DNA of 64,000 bases. Source: CALAGJ01 sp964293305 (lineage in GTDB: Bacteria > Bacteroidota > Bacteroidia > Chitinophagales > Chitinophagaceae). Both the position numbers and the translations under genes were made by a program. This document shows, piece by piece, positions 16,986-25,683 of this stretch. The stretch covers positions 1 to 64,000 of the forward strand of contig CAXYYO010000003.1 of NCBI GenBank assembly GCA_964293305.1, given 5' to 3'. The notes beneath the pieces are model-generated. The model saw nothing but the letters and a program-made list of their open reading frames with translations. It had not been told where the DNA came from and ran no database searches. Numbering within the stretch: position 1 is the first letter of the stretch; each line of letters begins with the position of its first letter.

Positions 16986-17924
16986 TCAAAACCATTTCTT
17001 CTTCATAAAATAAGCAGCAATAATGACCGATACAACCAAACTTAACACGATAGGAATATAAAAAGCATGTGCTGTATTTGCATACGGAATTTCTACATTC
17101 ATTCCATAAATACTTGCTACCAAAGCTGGTAATGATAAAATGATTGTAATTGACGTAAGACGCTTTAGGATATTATTCAAATTATTACTAATAATACTGG
17201 CAAAAGCATCTAGCGTACTACTAAGGATTGTTGTATAAATATTCGCCATTTCAAGTGCTTGACTCGTATCTACGATTAGATCATTTAAAAACTCTCTTTC
17301 ATCATCTGTTAATGCAAGAAAATTTGTACGCTCAAGTTTCATCATCAGTAATTCGTTGCTGCGTAAAGCCGTTACAAAATACACGAGGCTTTTTTGGATA
17401 CGCATCAAATGCAATAGTTCCTCATTCCTGTTACTATCATACAATTCCTGCTCATACATATTTCTTCGTTGGTTTATTTCTTTTAGAAACTCAATGAAGT
17501 TGGTAACCACTTTTTCAAAAATTTTGAGTACCATCATACTCTTTTTGTCGGGTTGCCTTTTTTGAAAACTATTTAAAAATTTATGGATGGCTGCATTGTC
17601 AAATGAATTAACTGTAATAATATGGTGATGGGTTAAAATAACACAGATTGGAATGGTTACATAATAGGCATCACTGTCATTAAATGAGTTATTTTCGGCA
17701 GGCGTTTTCAGTACAAGAAATTTTACATTGTCTGCTTCTTCAAAGCGTGGCCGCTCATCAATGTCCAAAGAATCTCTCAAAAATTCTATGGGAATATTGA
17801 TTTGCTTTGATAGATCGTAGAACTCTTCCTCTTTAAATGGTGGGATGAGGTTTACCCATGTTCCCTGCTCAGGGCTATCAATAGAAACCGTTTGCCCTGA
17901 TATGTTTTTAAAGTATTGGATCAT
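16986..17924 (-). CDS. corA: CorA-family magnesium/cobalt channel
   Basis: A 312-residue protein of the CorA metal transporter family. It has a mixed cytoplasmic N-terminal domain (about residues 1-245) with a long charged helix. Two C-terminal membrane segments follow, with the signature YGMNVEIPY (about 275-283) in the loop between them, and a basic end MKKKWF. GMN is the selectivity loop of CorA pentamers, which move Mg2+ (sometimes Co2+ or Ni2+) inward. The acidic stretch usual in the loop is reduced to a single E. The gene stands alone between tRNA-Ala and a long intergenic region. No magnesium riboswitch is apparent upstream. Confidence 0.93.
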   Translation of the reverse strand: MIQYFKNISGQTVSIDSPEQGTWVNLIPPFKEEEFYDLSKQINIPIEFLRDSLDIDERPRFEEADNVKFLVLKTPAENNSFNDSDAYYVTIPICVILTHHHIITVNSFDNAAIHKFLNSFQKRQPDKKSMMVLKIFEKVVTNFIEFLKEINQRRNMYEQELYDSNRNEELLHLMRIQKSLVYFVTALRSNELLMMKLERTNFLALTDDEREFLNDLIVDTSQALEMANIYTTILSSTLDAFASIISNNLNNILKRLTSITIILSLPALVASIYGMNVEIPYANTAHAFYIPIVLSLVVSVIIAAYFMKKKWF

Positions 17925-18482
17925 GGGAAATGATGTGATGTGGTTTTAAAACAATGCGAATGTAAGCGTTAAACATTTTTTTAAAATATTAAAAAATGTT
18001 CATTTATCATTCATTGAATTTTTAATATGATAACCTACAAATTTATAAACCATAACAACTTATATATTTATTCAATTTGGGGAAAAATGATTTCTATTTT
18101 CCAGTTTTATTGCTTGCCAAATAGAAAAAATAAAACTCAACAAACGTGAAATATACTCAGTAAAGACCCTAATTAACCTAGATTGTTGATTGACTTTGTA
18201 AGGAAAGATGAAAAAGTAATATCCATAAATATTTCAGGCTGATATTTGGATAACAACATATTAAACTAATTTAAAGTCAACAGATGTTCTCATTTGTATA
18301 GGCATTCATCATTTAAGCCCTGTGATAAAAAAATACTGCATTTTCTGACATAAATTCATTAACCGAATTTGCCAACCTATCATCTTGTAATTGGATATAC
18401 TAAAACTTAATTTATAAACTTGAAGTATCGGGCATCAAAAAATAGAGTAGTCGTAAAAAAAATCTATGAAATAGAGTTAAAA
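17925..18482. other. Intergenic region with inverted repeats, no gene
   Basis: About 560 AT-rich bases between corA and the SAM-family gene without a convincing open frame. It holds a 10-bp perfect inverted repeat AACATTTTTT/AAAAAATGTT (17972-18000). A possible long-range stem joins TTGACTTT (18190-18197) to AAAGTCAA (18273-18280), and a shorter hairpin lies between (ATCC..AAATAT / ATATTTGGAT, near 18219-18250). It also holds an element shared with 51642-51689, listed separately. A small structured RNA or a long 3' region is possible but unproven. Confidence 0.4.
18275..18322 (-). repeat. Intergenic element, copy A (matches 51642-51689)
   Basis: Aligned without gaps, 35 of 48 bases agree with 51642-51689, including exact blocks AGTCAACA and TGTATAGGCA. 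A further shared block, TGACATAAA/ATTCATT, follows in both after a 23-base length difference. Both copies lie downstream of a minus-strand gene and in the same orientation. Its nature is unknown: an old dispersed repeat or a structured RNA. Confidence 0.45.
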
Positions 18483-19310
18483 TCATTCAAAAAATATTCT
18501 TACACGTTCATAGTTAAGTTGACGACTGTTATAGGCATCATTTTGCTGTGCTGCATAGCTCCTTAGGCCAAATAAGCCTGCAATATTTCCATTCTTTACT
18601 GCTATTTCAAGGTATCCGGCACTATTAAACCATGCCACTTTTTCACTTTGTTTTACTGCTGCATAATTTGATACAATTTCTTCAATATGTGTATCTGTTC
18701 TACTTGGTAATACAATTTTAAAAGCCCTATCTTTTCTATACTCTTCAAACTCTTGTTTGGTGATATTTATTACAACATTTTCAAATCTGTCCACATGAAT
18801 AATTTGACAATCAATCCAGTCATTACCTGCGGTGAATCGTGGGGGGTATTTTTCAATAAAAGTATCTGTAGTTGTGGCTATTTCTTTTAGTATATTGGTT
18901 TCAAATAAGTGTTTACAAAAAAGAATAATTTGTGCTGTGTAGTGCAATATGCCCATGCTCAATGCCGCTGGAACCGGAATAGTATAAACATGCAAAGGTC
19001 TTTGGCCCACAATCATAGTGAGTATTCCATTGTCCGGAGAAATAATAAATTGATGATTATGCTCCACCACTAAAAGATGTGATAGTGGCTCCTCAAATAA
19101 TTGAATTAGAACAATGTGAATGGTATTATCGGGGTAGTGATTAAATGCACCATTGCAGATATAAGCAGCTTGCAAATAATTATCAGGACTTAGCTGATGT
19201 GTGATATCTGCAATTTGTACAGATGGCAAAGCCTGTAGCATCTGCCCTTTTATGGCACCTACAATAAAATCGTTAGTTCCTATATCTGTGGTAAGTGTTA
19301 TTATAGCCAT
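18483..19310 (-). CDS. SAM hydroxide adenosyltransferase family protein (DUF62)
   Basis: A 275-residue protein of the duf62/fluorinase-chlorinase fold. Seen motifs are ITLTTDIGTNDFIVGAIKG at the start, the family's variant of TDFG..D.YVG.MKG. IISPDNGILTMI follows near residue 90, and WFNSAGYLEIAVKNGNIAGL closes the C-terminal barrel. Most bacterial members hydrolyse S-adenosylmethionine to adenosine and methionine using a water-derived hydroxide. The halide-using branch is not suggested by anything here. The gene follows an SDR gene by 12 bases on the same strand, so they are probably co-transcribed, with no obvious pathway link. The product is cytoplasmic. Confidence 0.9.
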   Translation of the reverse strand: MAIITLTTDIGTNDFIVGAIKGQMLQALPSVQIADITHQLSPDNYLQAAYICNGAFNHYPDNTIHIVLIQLFEEPLSHLLVVEHNHQFIISPDNGILTMIVGQRPLHVYTIPVPAALSMGILHYTAQIILFCKHLFETNILKEIATTTDTFIEKYPPRFTAGNDWIDCQIIHVDRFENVVINITKQEFEEYRKDRAFKIVLPSRTDTHIEEIVSNYAAVKQSEKVAWFNSAGYLEIAVKNGNIAGLFGLRSYAAQQNDAYNSRQLNYERVRIFFE

Positions 19311-19322
19311 TTAGGAAGGCCT

Positions 19323-20129
19323 TTATTTTATCAGTTTCCCGTCTTTGAAAAAATATTTATAAGTAAGCCTGTCGGCTAATGAAGGCCATAATCTATTTAG
19401 CCATACTGTTTTTTTACCCTGTGAAGTAAGTACTAAACTGCGTTCTCTTTTTTCTATTGATTCAAGAATATGTTCGGCACATTCTACAGCAGTCATTAAT
19501 GCTTGTTCATCCATTGGAGATTCTCCTTGTGGCTGCCCTTTTGTATCTAAAGCCACATTTCTGATATTGGACTGTGTAAACCCCGGGCATACCCACATTA
19601 CATTTACATTACTGTGTAGCAACTCCGTTCTCAATGCTTCCATCCAACCTTGCAATGCATACTTTGAAGCAGAATAACCACTTCGGCCCGGTAGCCCTCT
19701 GTATCCGGCAATAGAAGATACTCCTATTATACTTCCTTTTGATTTTAATAGATGTGGCAATGCATATTTTGTACAATAAACAGCACCCCAAAAATTAATG
19801 TCCATTACTTTTTGCAATGTTTCAATATCTGTTTCATTAAATAAGGCACGCATAGATATTCCAGCATTATTAATTAGTATGTCTATACTACCAAAAAGTT
19901 GCAATGCCGTTTCACTTAATTTCTTGCAATCAGCTTCTACTGACACATCTGCAGGAATAGCAGCAAAAGGTCTTTCTGCGTATTGGGTTTGGATACTATA
20001 AAGTTTATCATAATTGCGTCCGCAGGTTACCACTTTTGCACCTCTAGCCAGCAGTGTATCCACCAATGCCCTTCCAATACCATCAGTACCCCCGGTTACA
20101 ATCACTACTTTATTTCTATAAAAAGACAT
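19323..20129 (-). CDS. Short-chain dehydrogenase/reductase (SDR)
   Basis: A classical SDR of 268 residues from the chosen start. It has the Rossmann cofactor motif TGGTDGIGRA near the N-terminus, NNAG in the middle, a catalytic Ser (GVSSIAGY) and the Y-x-x-x-K pair in YSASKYAL. It oxidises or reduces an alcohol/carbonyl with NAD(P)H; the substrate is unknown. An upstream ATG at 20213 would add 28 hydrophobic, non-SDR residues. I prefer the ATG at 20129 because MSFYRNKVVIVTGG is the usual SDR opening and a -7-like TACATTTG lies at 20155-20148. The gene precedes the SAM-family gene by 12 bases and is divergent from tRNA-Lys. Confidence 0.88.
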   Translation of the reverse strand: MSFYRNKVVIVTGGTDGIGRALVDTLLARGAKVVTCGRNYDKLYSIQTQYAERPFAAIPADVSVEADCKKLSETALQLFGSIDILINNAGISMRALFNETDIETLQKVMDINFWGAVYCTKYALPHLLKSKGSIIGVSSIAGYRGLPGRSGYSASKYALQGWMEALRTELLHSNVNVMWVCPGFTQSNIRNVALDTKGQPQGESPMDEQALMTAVECAEHILESIEKRERSLVLTSQGKKTVWLNRLWPSLADRLTYKYFFKDGKLIK

Positions 20130-20261
20130 ATAAAACAAATGTTTGAGCAAATGTAAAAGAATAAAGATGATAAGATTTAGTACTGTTATTAATATACAAC
20201 GTACGCTGTGCATATTAAATATAACTGTGGAAAGAACAGTTTGAAAAAATTAAGTAAAAAA

Positions 20262-20292
20262 TTTGGTTCAAAAACTTATTCCACTATTTTTG
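20262..20292 (+). promoter_or_regulatory. Promoter of tRNA-Lys
   Basis: TTTG (20262-20265), a 19-base spacer and TATTTTTG (20285-20292) match the Bacteroidota TTTG/TAnnTTTG consensus exactly. The spacer length and -7 octamer equal those of the tRNA-Ala promoter. The tRNA starts 18 bases past the -7 box. Confidence 0.78.
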
Positions 20293-20310
20293 CACCCTTC
20301 GAAAAAGGAA

Positions 20311-20383
20311 GATTCCGTAGCTCAGCTGGTAGAGCAATACACTTTTAATGTATGGGCCCTGGGTTCGAGTCCCAGCGGGATCA
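20311..20383 (+). tRNA. tRNA-Lys (anticodon TTT)
   Basis: A 73-nt cloverleaf. The acceptor GATTCCG pairs with CGGGATC (one T-G pair) and the discriminator is A at 20383. The D arm is GCTC...GAGC. The anticodon stem is ATACA/TGTAT with loop CTTTTAA, giving anticodon TTT. The T arm is CTGGG.TTCGAGT.CCCAG. No encoded CCA. It has its own promoter and terminator. Confidence 0.96.
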
Positions 20384-20384
20384 C

Positions 20385-20413
20385 AAAAAAAGCGGCATTT
20401 GCCGCTTTTTTTT
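20385..20413. terminator. Bidirectional intrinsic terminator
   Basis: A-run, AGCGGCA, three-base loop region, TGCCGCT, T-run. The stem ends tRNA-Lys on the plus strand. Because it is flanked by A's on one side and T's on the other, it also works on the minus strand for the DUF721 gene ending at 20440. Confidence 0.85.
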
Positions 20414-20439
20414 AGTTTATAACTTTATTAGATTATTAA

Positions 20440-20721
20440 TTACTGAATTACCACTTTATTTATAAGCTGCTCCCCCAATTCTTCATTCATTTTTTGTTGA
20501 ATGAGTTCCTTTTGATAAATTAATTCATGCTTTAATGCTGCTACATTGGTGGTAATAAAAAGTGTATCACCAATTATTTGTATGCTTTGAGTATAGGAGG
20601 CAATTGCATTACCCATCAATTTGAGCCAAATATCCTCCACCTTAGCATTTCTAATACCATTGCCAAGTCTGCTCTTAGCTAATAATTGCCGGATGGCTTC
20701 ACCAATTTGCATTTGGGCCAT
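20440..20721 (-). CDS. DUF721 (DciA-like) protein
   Basis: A 93-residue protein of the DUF721 family. The family pattern is visible in the early IGEAIRQLLAKSRLGNGIRNAKVEDIWLKLMG and the strand pair with TLFITTNVAALKHELIYQK, close to the whole length expected of the short Bacteroidota members. DUF721 includes DciA, the ancestral loader/recruiter of the replicative helicase DnaB in bacteria lacking DnaC. A role in replication is therefore possible but not shown for this short form. The start is three bases after the msrA stop, so the two genes are co-transcribed; a bidirectional terminator follows. Confidence 0.82.
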   Translation of the reverse strand: MAQMQIGEAIRQLLAKSRLGNGIRNAKVEDIWLKLMGNAIASYTQSIQIIGDTLFITTNVAALKHELIYQKELIQQKMNEELGEQLINKVVIQ

Positions 20722-20724
20722 ATC

Positions 20725-21384
20725 TTATTGATCTGTAACTTTACTTTTAAGCTTATCCTTAAATACTTTTTCAAACTTCTCCACCTTTGGCTGTATAACC
20801 AACCTGCAATAAGGTGCGTTTCCATTGTTTCTATAATATTCCTGGTGATAATTCTCAGCAGTGTAAAATGTTGTAAATGGCTCAAGTGTAGTTACAATGG
20901 GGTTATCATAAGCATGTTGTTTATTCAACTCATTTATATATGAATCTGTTAATTCTTTCTGCTTTTGTGTATGATAAAAAACAACACTTCGATATTGTGT
21001 ACCCACATCATTACCTTGCCTATTTAGGGTGGTGGGGTCATGTGTTTGCCAAAATACCTCTAAAAGCTGATCGAAGCTTATTTTTTGTGGATCAAAAATA
21101 ACCTGACAACATTCTGCATGCCCTGTAGTGCCTGTGCATACTTCGGAGTAAGTTGGATTGGGCACTTTGCCTCCACTATATCCACTTCTTACTAAGATAA
21201 CACCTTCTAATTGTTCAAATACTGCTTCTGTACACCAGAAGCATCCTGTACCAAATGTAGCTGTATCAGTGTGTCCCATATAATTTATTCTATCTGTATC
21301 TGCCGGATTCAATTGCTGTGTTGTGCGCTCTGCGCATGATGAAAAAGAAAATACTCCAAACAGTAATATAAAGGGGCTATTCAT
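20725..21384 (-). CDS. msrA: Peptide-methionine (S)-S-oxide reductase MsrA, probable lipoprotein
   Basis: The MsrA domain is clear: FGTGCFWCTEAVFEQLEGV with the catalytic Cys in GCFWC, RSGYSGG, GHAECCQVIFDP and GTQYRSVVFY. It reduces methionine-S-sulfoxide in proteins. From the ATG at 21384 the first 17 residues (MNSPFILLFGVFSFSSC) look like a lipoprotein signal with the cysteine at residue 17, so the enzyme probably works in the periplasm. A longer frame from 21447 would add 21 residues that spoil the signal, which is why I choose the shorter start. The last segment ends in a lysine-rich tail. It is followed after three bases by the DUF721 gene. Confidence 0.92.
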   Translation of the reverse strand: MNSPFILLFGVFSFSSCAERTTQQLNPADTDRINYMGHTDTATFGTGCFWCTEAVFEQLEGVILVRSGYSGGKVPNPTYSEVCTGTTGHAECCQVIFDPQKISFDQLLEVFWQTHDPTTLNRQGNDVGTQYRSVVFYHTQKQKELTDSYINELNKQHAYDNPIVTTLEPFTTFYTAENYHQEYYRNNGNAPYCRLVIQPKVEKFEKVFKDKLKSKVTDQ

Positions 21385-21725
21385 AAAAATATTTATTGCT
21401 TCCCATTGAAAGAAGATTTTTGTTTTTAATAATTTTTCTATCATCAATTAGATACAAATTTGATTTATTCCTTACGAAAAAAATAATAGAAATAACATTT
21501 TAACAAATACATTTTCGAATCAATATTTTTTTAGCCATTGCCGTTTTTTATATAACCCATTTATTGCCCACTTGTTGTATTAGCCAAAACTATTAATACA
21601 TCCATAATCGACTAATAATATGCTTTTTGTTTCGGCAAGTCCATTATTACTTAATTTAATCATATACAACCCCTATTCCATTTTGCACAATTTACTCTTA
21701 TACTATTTTGGTTTTCATTTATGAG
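21385..21725. other. AT-rich intergenic sequence, no gene seen
   Basis: Sequence upstream of msrA. I see no supported open frame, RNA gene or strong hairpin. It probably contains the msrA promoter, but no clear TTTG/TAnnTTTG pair was found. Confidence 0.4.
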
Positions 21726-22187
21726 TTAATGATATAAAGCCATGCCAGCAGTATTTTGTATCACAATGTAAACGGGAGTTGTATGTGGCAATATGTTTAC
21801 ATGAAAATAGCTTGATACGGGCTGAGGATAAATTTTCGACATTAAACTTCCATCGCCATCTTCTATTTTTTATTCGTACCAAAATAACTTATCGAGGGTT
21901 TTGTAAGATCCAGTCTGATAGCGCATTTCTAGCCTTTTCTGTCTAAGAATCCTATTCCATCTGAGGTAATATTTAAACCACCGTATTGAGAAGAGTATAT
22001 TTCAGATATGTTATAGAACCACCGCCAGTACTGGAAACTCCAGTACCCGCATAAAGTAGTGAATCATTTAAAGGATCGATAACCATATCCCCAATGGAAA
22101 TACTTGTTTGTTTATCAAAAACCGTAGTCCAATTTGAACCATAATTATGGATTTAAAAATACTATCACTTGCTGAGCCGGCATACAT
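21726..22187 (-). pseudogene. Decayed sortilin/BNR-repeat protein with T9SS sorting domain
   Basis: Translating the minus strand in several frames gives connected pieces of one protein. MYAGSASDS (from 22187) is followed by YGSNWTTVFDKQTSISIGDM and VIDPLNDSLLYAGTGV, the wording of VPS10/sortilin-type BNR propellers. QYGGLNITSDG comes next. The last piece, IYPQPVSSYFHVNI (stop at 21726), resembles a type IX C-terminal sorting domain (usual YPNPV). The pieces lie in different frames separated by stops, so the gene is inactive. Only the end of a once much larger exported protein is left; no mobile element remnant is visible next to it. Confidence 0.65.
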
Positions 22188-22221
22188 GATTTTATTTATC
22201 TCGATTATATGATTAGATAGG

Positions 22222-23274
22222 CTAATCCACAAAGGGTCTCACTTTTGTATAATTCCTCCACTTTTCAATAACCTGTTGCATATCCGTAGGAAGTGGTTGT
22301 TGAAAAATCATTTCTTTTCCAGTAATGGGATGAATAAATCCAAGAAGTCCTGCATGTAGAGCACATCTTGGGCAAATCTGAAAACAATTATCTACAAACT
22401 GTTTATACTTTGTAAATACGGTACCTTTTAAAATTCTATCTCCACCATATTCCCAATCATTAAAAAGCGTATGACCTATATGCTTTAGATGTACCCTTAT
22501 TTGGTGTGTTCTTCCTGTTTCAAGTTTACACTCCACCATTGTTATATAATTGAATCTTTCTATTACCTGATAGTGTGTAATGGCATGCTTACCAATATCT
22601 CCATCCGGATAGGTGTCGTAAATTTTTCTATGGCGATAATGTCTGGCAATATGCATATTAATAGTGCCTGCTTCATCCACTACATCACCCCATACCAATG
22701 CTGTATATTTTCTTTGGACTGTATGATTGGCAAACTGGCTTGCCAGGTGAGATGCCGCTTCGCCTGTTTTTGCAACTACTAATAAGCCGGTTGTATTCTT
22801 ATCAATTCTATGCACTAATCCAAATCTAGGAAGATTTTCTTCATTAATTTCAGGATTATTTTTTATTAAATGCCATGCAATACCATTGAGTAGGGTTCCA
22901 GAATAATTTCCGACTCCAGGATGCACTACCATATTCGAAGGCTTATTGATGACCATAAGCGCATTATCTTCATAAATGATGTCCAATGAAATGTTCTCAG
23001 GTTTTACTTCTGTAGAATCAGGGCTTGTAAGACTCATCAATACAACTGTATCTCCAGGACGTATTTTATAGTTTGATTTAACCGGCAAGGCATTTACAGT
23101 TACAAAACCATTTTCAAGGCCTTGTTGTACTTTGTTTCGACTTATATTTTCCAGCCGCATATGTATCCATTTGTCTATGCGCATGGGCTGCTGACCGGGG
23201 TCGGCTATAAATTGGTTTCGCTCATACAGCTCATCAGCTCCCTGATCCTGCGAATCGGCAATTTCTGGCTCCAT
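22222..23274 (-). CDS. rluD: RluA/RluD-family 23S rRNA pseudouridine synthase
   Basis: A 350-residue protein with an N-terminal S4 RNA-binding domain (about residues 30-95: MRIDKWIHMRLENISRNKVQ, then VNALPVKSNYKIRPGD). The catalytic pseudouridine synthase domain has LVHRIDKNTTGLLVVAKT (about 152-169), which holds the catalytic Asp, and ECKLETGRTHQIRVHLKHIGH. It isomerises uridines in large-subunit rRNA (RluD: helix 69) in the cytoplasm. The symbol is by best family fit; RluA/RluC-type specificity cannot be excluded from sequence alone. It begins 12 bases after the kup stop and is probably co-transcribed with it. Confidence 0.9.
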   Translation of the reverse strand: MEPEIADSQDQGADELYERNQFIADPGQQPMRIDKWIHMRLENISRNKVQQGLENGFVTVNALPVKSNYKIRPGDTVVLMSLTSPDSTEVKPENISLDIIYEDNALMVINKPSNMVVHPGVGNYSGTLLNGIAWHLIKNNPEINEENLPRFGLVHRIDKNTTGLLVVAKTGEAASHLASQFANHTVQRKYTALVWGDVVDEAGTINMHIARHYRHRKIYDTYPDGDIGKHAITHYQVIERFNYITMVECKLETGRTHQIRVHLKHIGHTLFNDWEYGGDRILKGTVFTKYKQFVDNCFQICPRCALHAGLLGFIHPITGKEMIFQQPLPTDMQQVIEKWRNYTKVRPFVD

Positions 23275-23286
23275 TTTATTATTTTT

Positions 23287-25275
23287 TTATTCTTCCTCCG
23301 GCAAAATGCGGTTCATTTTAACTAATGTAGCAGGGCTAACCATAAGAGGAAATTTTTCTACATTTACAAAACTTGGGTCAAGGCCAAAACCACGTTCTTC
23401 ACTCAAACTAAGCTCTTTAAGCCATAAGTGGAATTTCATGACTATTTTCTCCATAAAAGGGAGTTCATTATCTGAGCTTAAAAATTTTTCCATAACCACA
23501 AACTGGAAATCGCCAACTATATTATTTCGTTCTAAGCTTTCATACCTACTGGTTATATTCACCTCTTTTTTCTGCACCAGCTCCTCTACTACCTTACGAA
23601 ACATAAGATTTATTTTTGGCTCCACCCTAAATCCGAGTCTAAATTCTACACGAATAATATCGTTGGGAATGATATGATCTACTTTATACTCACATGTATA
23701 AGGATCGTCCAAAGTATCGACATGTATAAACCAATAAATATCTGCTCTTTTTGGTCTTCTATTTAATATTGAATAAATAATTTTATGCTCAATTTCATGT
23801 GATAGATCGGCACTAGTTAAATAAACCAAATGGGTGCTGTATTTTGTTACAGATTTATCATTACTCAGTTCCTGAATGAGCGGAATATAATGTTCAAGTT
23901 TTACAAATTCGACATATCGGTTTTTGATTTTTCTGGCTCTAAACCAAATAATCATTACAGCATATAAGGCACTTCCTATAACTAATGTAACGTAGCCTCC
24001 ATGTGGAAATTTATCAAGATTTGCAATAAGAAAAGATAGTTCGATAGCCAAGTATACTATAATATAGGTATATACTAAAGCAGGTGCCACCCGATGCGAT
24101 ATAAAATAATTAACTAACAATATGGAGGTTGACATCATACAAATTGTAATTGCCAGTCCATAAGCTGCACCCATATTGGTAGAGGATTGAAAATAAAGCG
24201 TAATTCCTACACAGCCTGCAAACAATAATGTATTAATACCCGGTATATACAGTTGCCCTCTTTCCTCAGATGGGTAAATGATTCTCATTTTGGGCCACAG
24301 ATTCAATCGCATAGCTTCACTAATAAGTGTAAACGATCCACTGATAAGCGCCTGGCTTGCTATAATTGCAGCTAATGTGGCAATTATGATTCCATATATT
24401 TTACCTGCTCCTTCTGGCATCAAACCTAAAAAAGGATTAAACCCATTTTCAATCATTGATGCAGAAATTTGCTGACCAAGATGATTTTTTAATAACCAGG
24501 CTCCTTGTCCCAAATAATTAAGAATGAGCGAAGTTTTTACAAGTATCCAAGTCAGTCTAATGTTTTTACGACCGCAATGACCTAAATCAGAATATAGAGC
24601 TTCTGCTCCTGTAGTGCATAAAAATACTGCTCCTAAAAGCCAAAATCCTTTTGGGTAATGTGTAAGCAATTTAAATGCATAGTAGGGATTGAAAGCTTTT
24701 AGAATTTCTAAGTCGTCACTAATATGTAATACACCAAATATTGAAAGTGTAACAAACCAAACAAGCATAATTGGGCCAAACAATCTTCCAATGGAGTGTG
24801 TGCCAAATTGTTGAAGAAAAAACAAGAGAGCAAGAATGCATATAACAATAACTACAATTGTTTGCTGCGTTATATTATGCATTGATTCCACTTGCCTCAA
24901 ACCTTCTATTGCTGCAGTAACTGAAATTGGTGGTGTTATCATGCCATCTGCAAGCAATGCTGCCCCACCTAGCATGGCAGGATAAATTAACCATTTCTTT
25001 CTCCGCCTCACTAATGTATATAATGAAAAAATACCCCCCTCCCCATTATTATCAGCCCTAAGAGTGAGCAAAACATATTTTATAGTTGTTTGTAATGTAA
25101 GTGTCCAAATAATACAACTAAGCCCACCTATAATGAGTTCCTGACTAATAATCTTATCCTTTATTATTTCATTAAAAACATATAGAGGTGATGTGCCTAT
25201 ATCTCCATAAATAATTCCAAAGGCAACAAGAAGGCCAGCTGCGCTTACCTTGCTGATGGAGCTGTGATTTCCCAA
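23287..25275 (-). CDS. kup: Potassium uptake protein Kup
   Basis: A 662-residue membrane protein of the KUP/HAK/KT family. The N-terminal 430 residues hold about 12 membrane segments, starting with the signature GIIYGDIGTSPLYVFNEI and including ADNNGEGGIFSLYTLVRR, ADGMITPPISVTAAIEGL and CTTGAEALYSDLGHCG. A cytoplasmic C-terminal domain of about 200 residues follows. It imports K+ with protons across the inner membrane. The length is usual for Kup. A possible promoter lies 27-54 bases upstream. Adjacent rluD downstream probably shares the transcript. Confidence 0.95.
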   Translation of the reverse strand: MGNHSSISKVSAAGLLVAFGIIYGDIGTSPLYVFNEIIKDKIISQELIIGGLSCIIWTLTLQTTIKYVLLTLRADNNGEGGIFSLYTLVRRRKKWLIYPAMLGGAALLADGMITPPISVTAAIEGLRQVESMHNITQQTIVVIVICILALLFFLQQFGTHSIGRLFGPIMLVWFVTLSIFGVLHISDDLEILKAFNPYYAFKLLTHYPKGFWLLGAVFLCTTGAEALYSDLGHCGRKNIRLTWILVKTSLILNYLGQGAWLLKNHLGQQISASMIENGFNPFLGLMPEGAGKIYGIIIATLAAIIASQALISGSFTLISEAMRLNLWPKMRIIYPSEERGQLYIPGINTLLFAGCVGITLYFQSSTNMGAAYGLAITICMMSTSILLVNYFISHRVAPALVYTYIIVYLAIELSFLIANLDKFPHGGYVTLVIGSALYAVMIIWFRARKIKNRYVEFVKLEHYIPLIQELSNDKSVTKYSTHLVYLTSADLSHEIEHKIIYSILNRRPKRADIYWFIHVDTLDDPYTCEYKVDHIIPNDIIRVEFRLGFRVEPKINLMFRKVVEELVQKKEVNITSRYESLERNNIVGDFQFVVMEKFLSSDNELPFMEKIVMKFHLWLKELSLSEERGFGLDPSFVNVEKFPLMVSPATLVKMNRILPEEE

Positions 25276-25301
25276 GATGATTGTTATTTAATTTATGAGG
25301 G

Positions 25302-25329
25302 CAAAGGTATAGGTAAAAATATCTACAAA
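25302..25329 (-). promoter_or_regulatory. Possible promoter of kup
   Basis: On the minus strand TACCTTTG (25309-25302) is a perfect -7 TAnnTTTG box. TTTG (25329-25326) lies 16 bases further up, shorter than the 19 seen elsewhere in this window, so the -33 half is uncertain. Confidence 0.42.
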
Positions 25330-25683
25330 TAGCGTATCCATTTGTAAGTTATCATTTTACATAAGTTTCATAAAAATTAGATGATACTTTTTTGAGCAGT
25401 GAACTCAAAAAATATAGCAAAAGATTTCAAACAATATATTCCCCACGTCCATACCCTATACACAAACCGGTGACAAATACGCCAAAATTACTTATAAAAT
25501 ATAGTCTAGTTTCTACCCAAATATTTTCTTTATTGATGGTGAAATATTCTTATTTATATCCAAAGTGGTAAATTATATCTACTAGGATTATTGCATATAC
25601 AAATGTTGAAGTACACAGCGAACAAGTATTTATAAAATTGAGCAAACGGCTCATTGTGAAAGGCCTTAAAATACGCCATCTGG
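25330..25683. other. Intergenic region with a hairpin, no gene
   Basis: Between kmo and kup. Contains a perfect 9-bp inverted repeat TTTTTTGAG/CTCAAAAAA with a 7-base loop at 25388-25412, which could act as a weak terminator for kmo (about 270 bases downstream). Nothing else is supported. Confidence 0.35.

Noticed and set aside
17972..18000. A 10-bp inverted repeat upstream of corA as a regulator binding site
   Set aside because: Almost pure A/T, so it may be chance; no second copy or known operator resembles it. Only mentioned within the intergenic entry.
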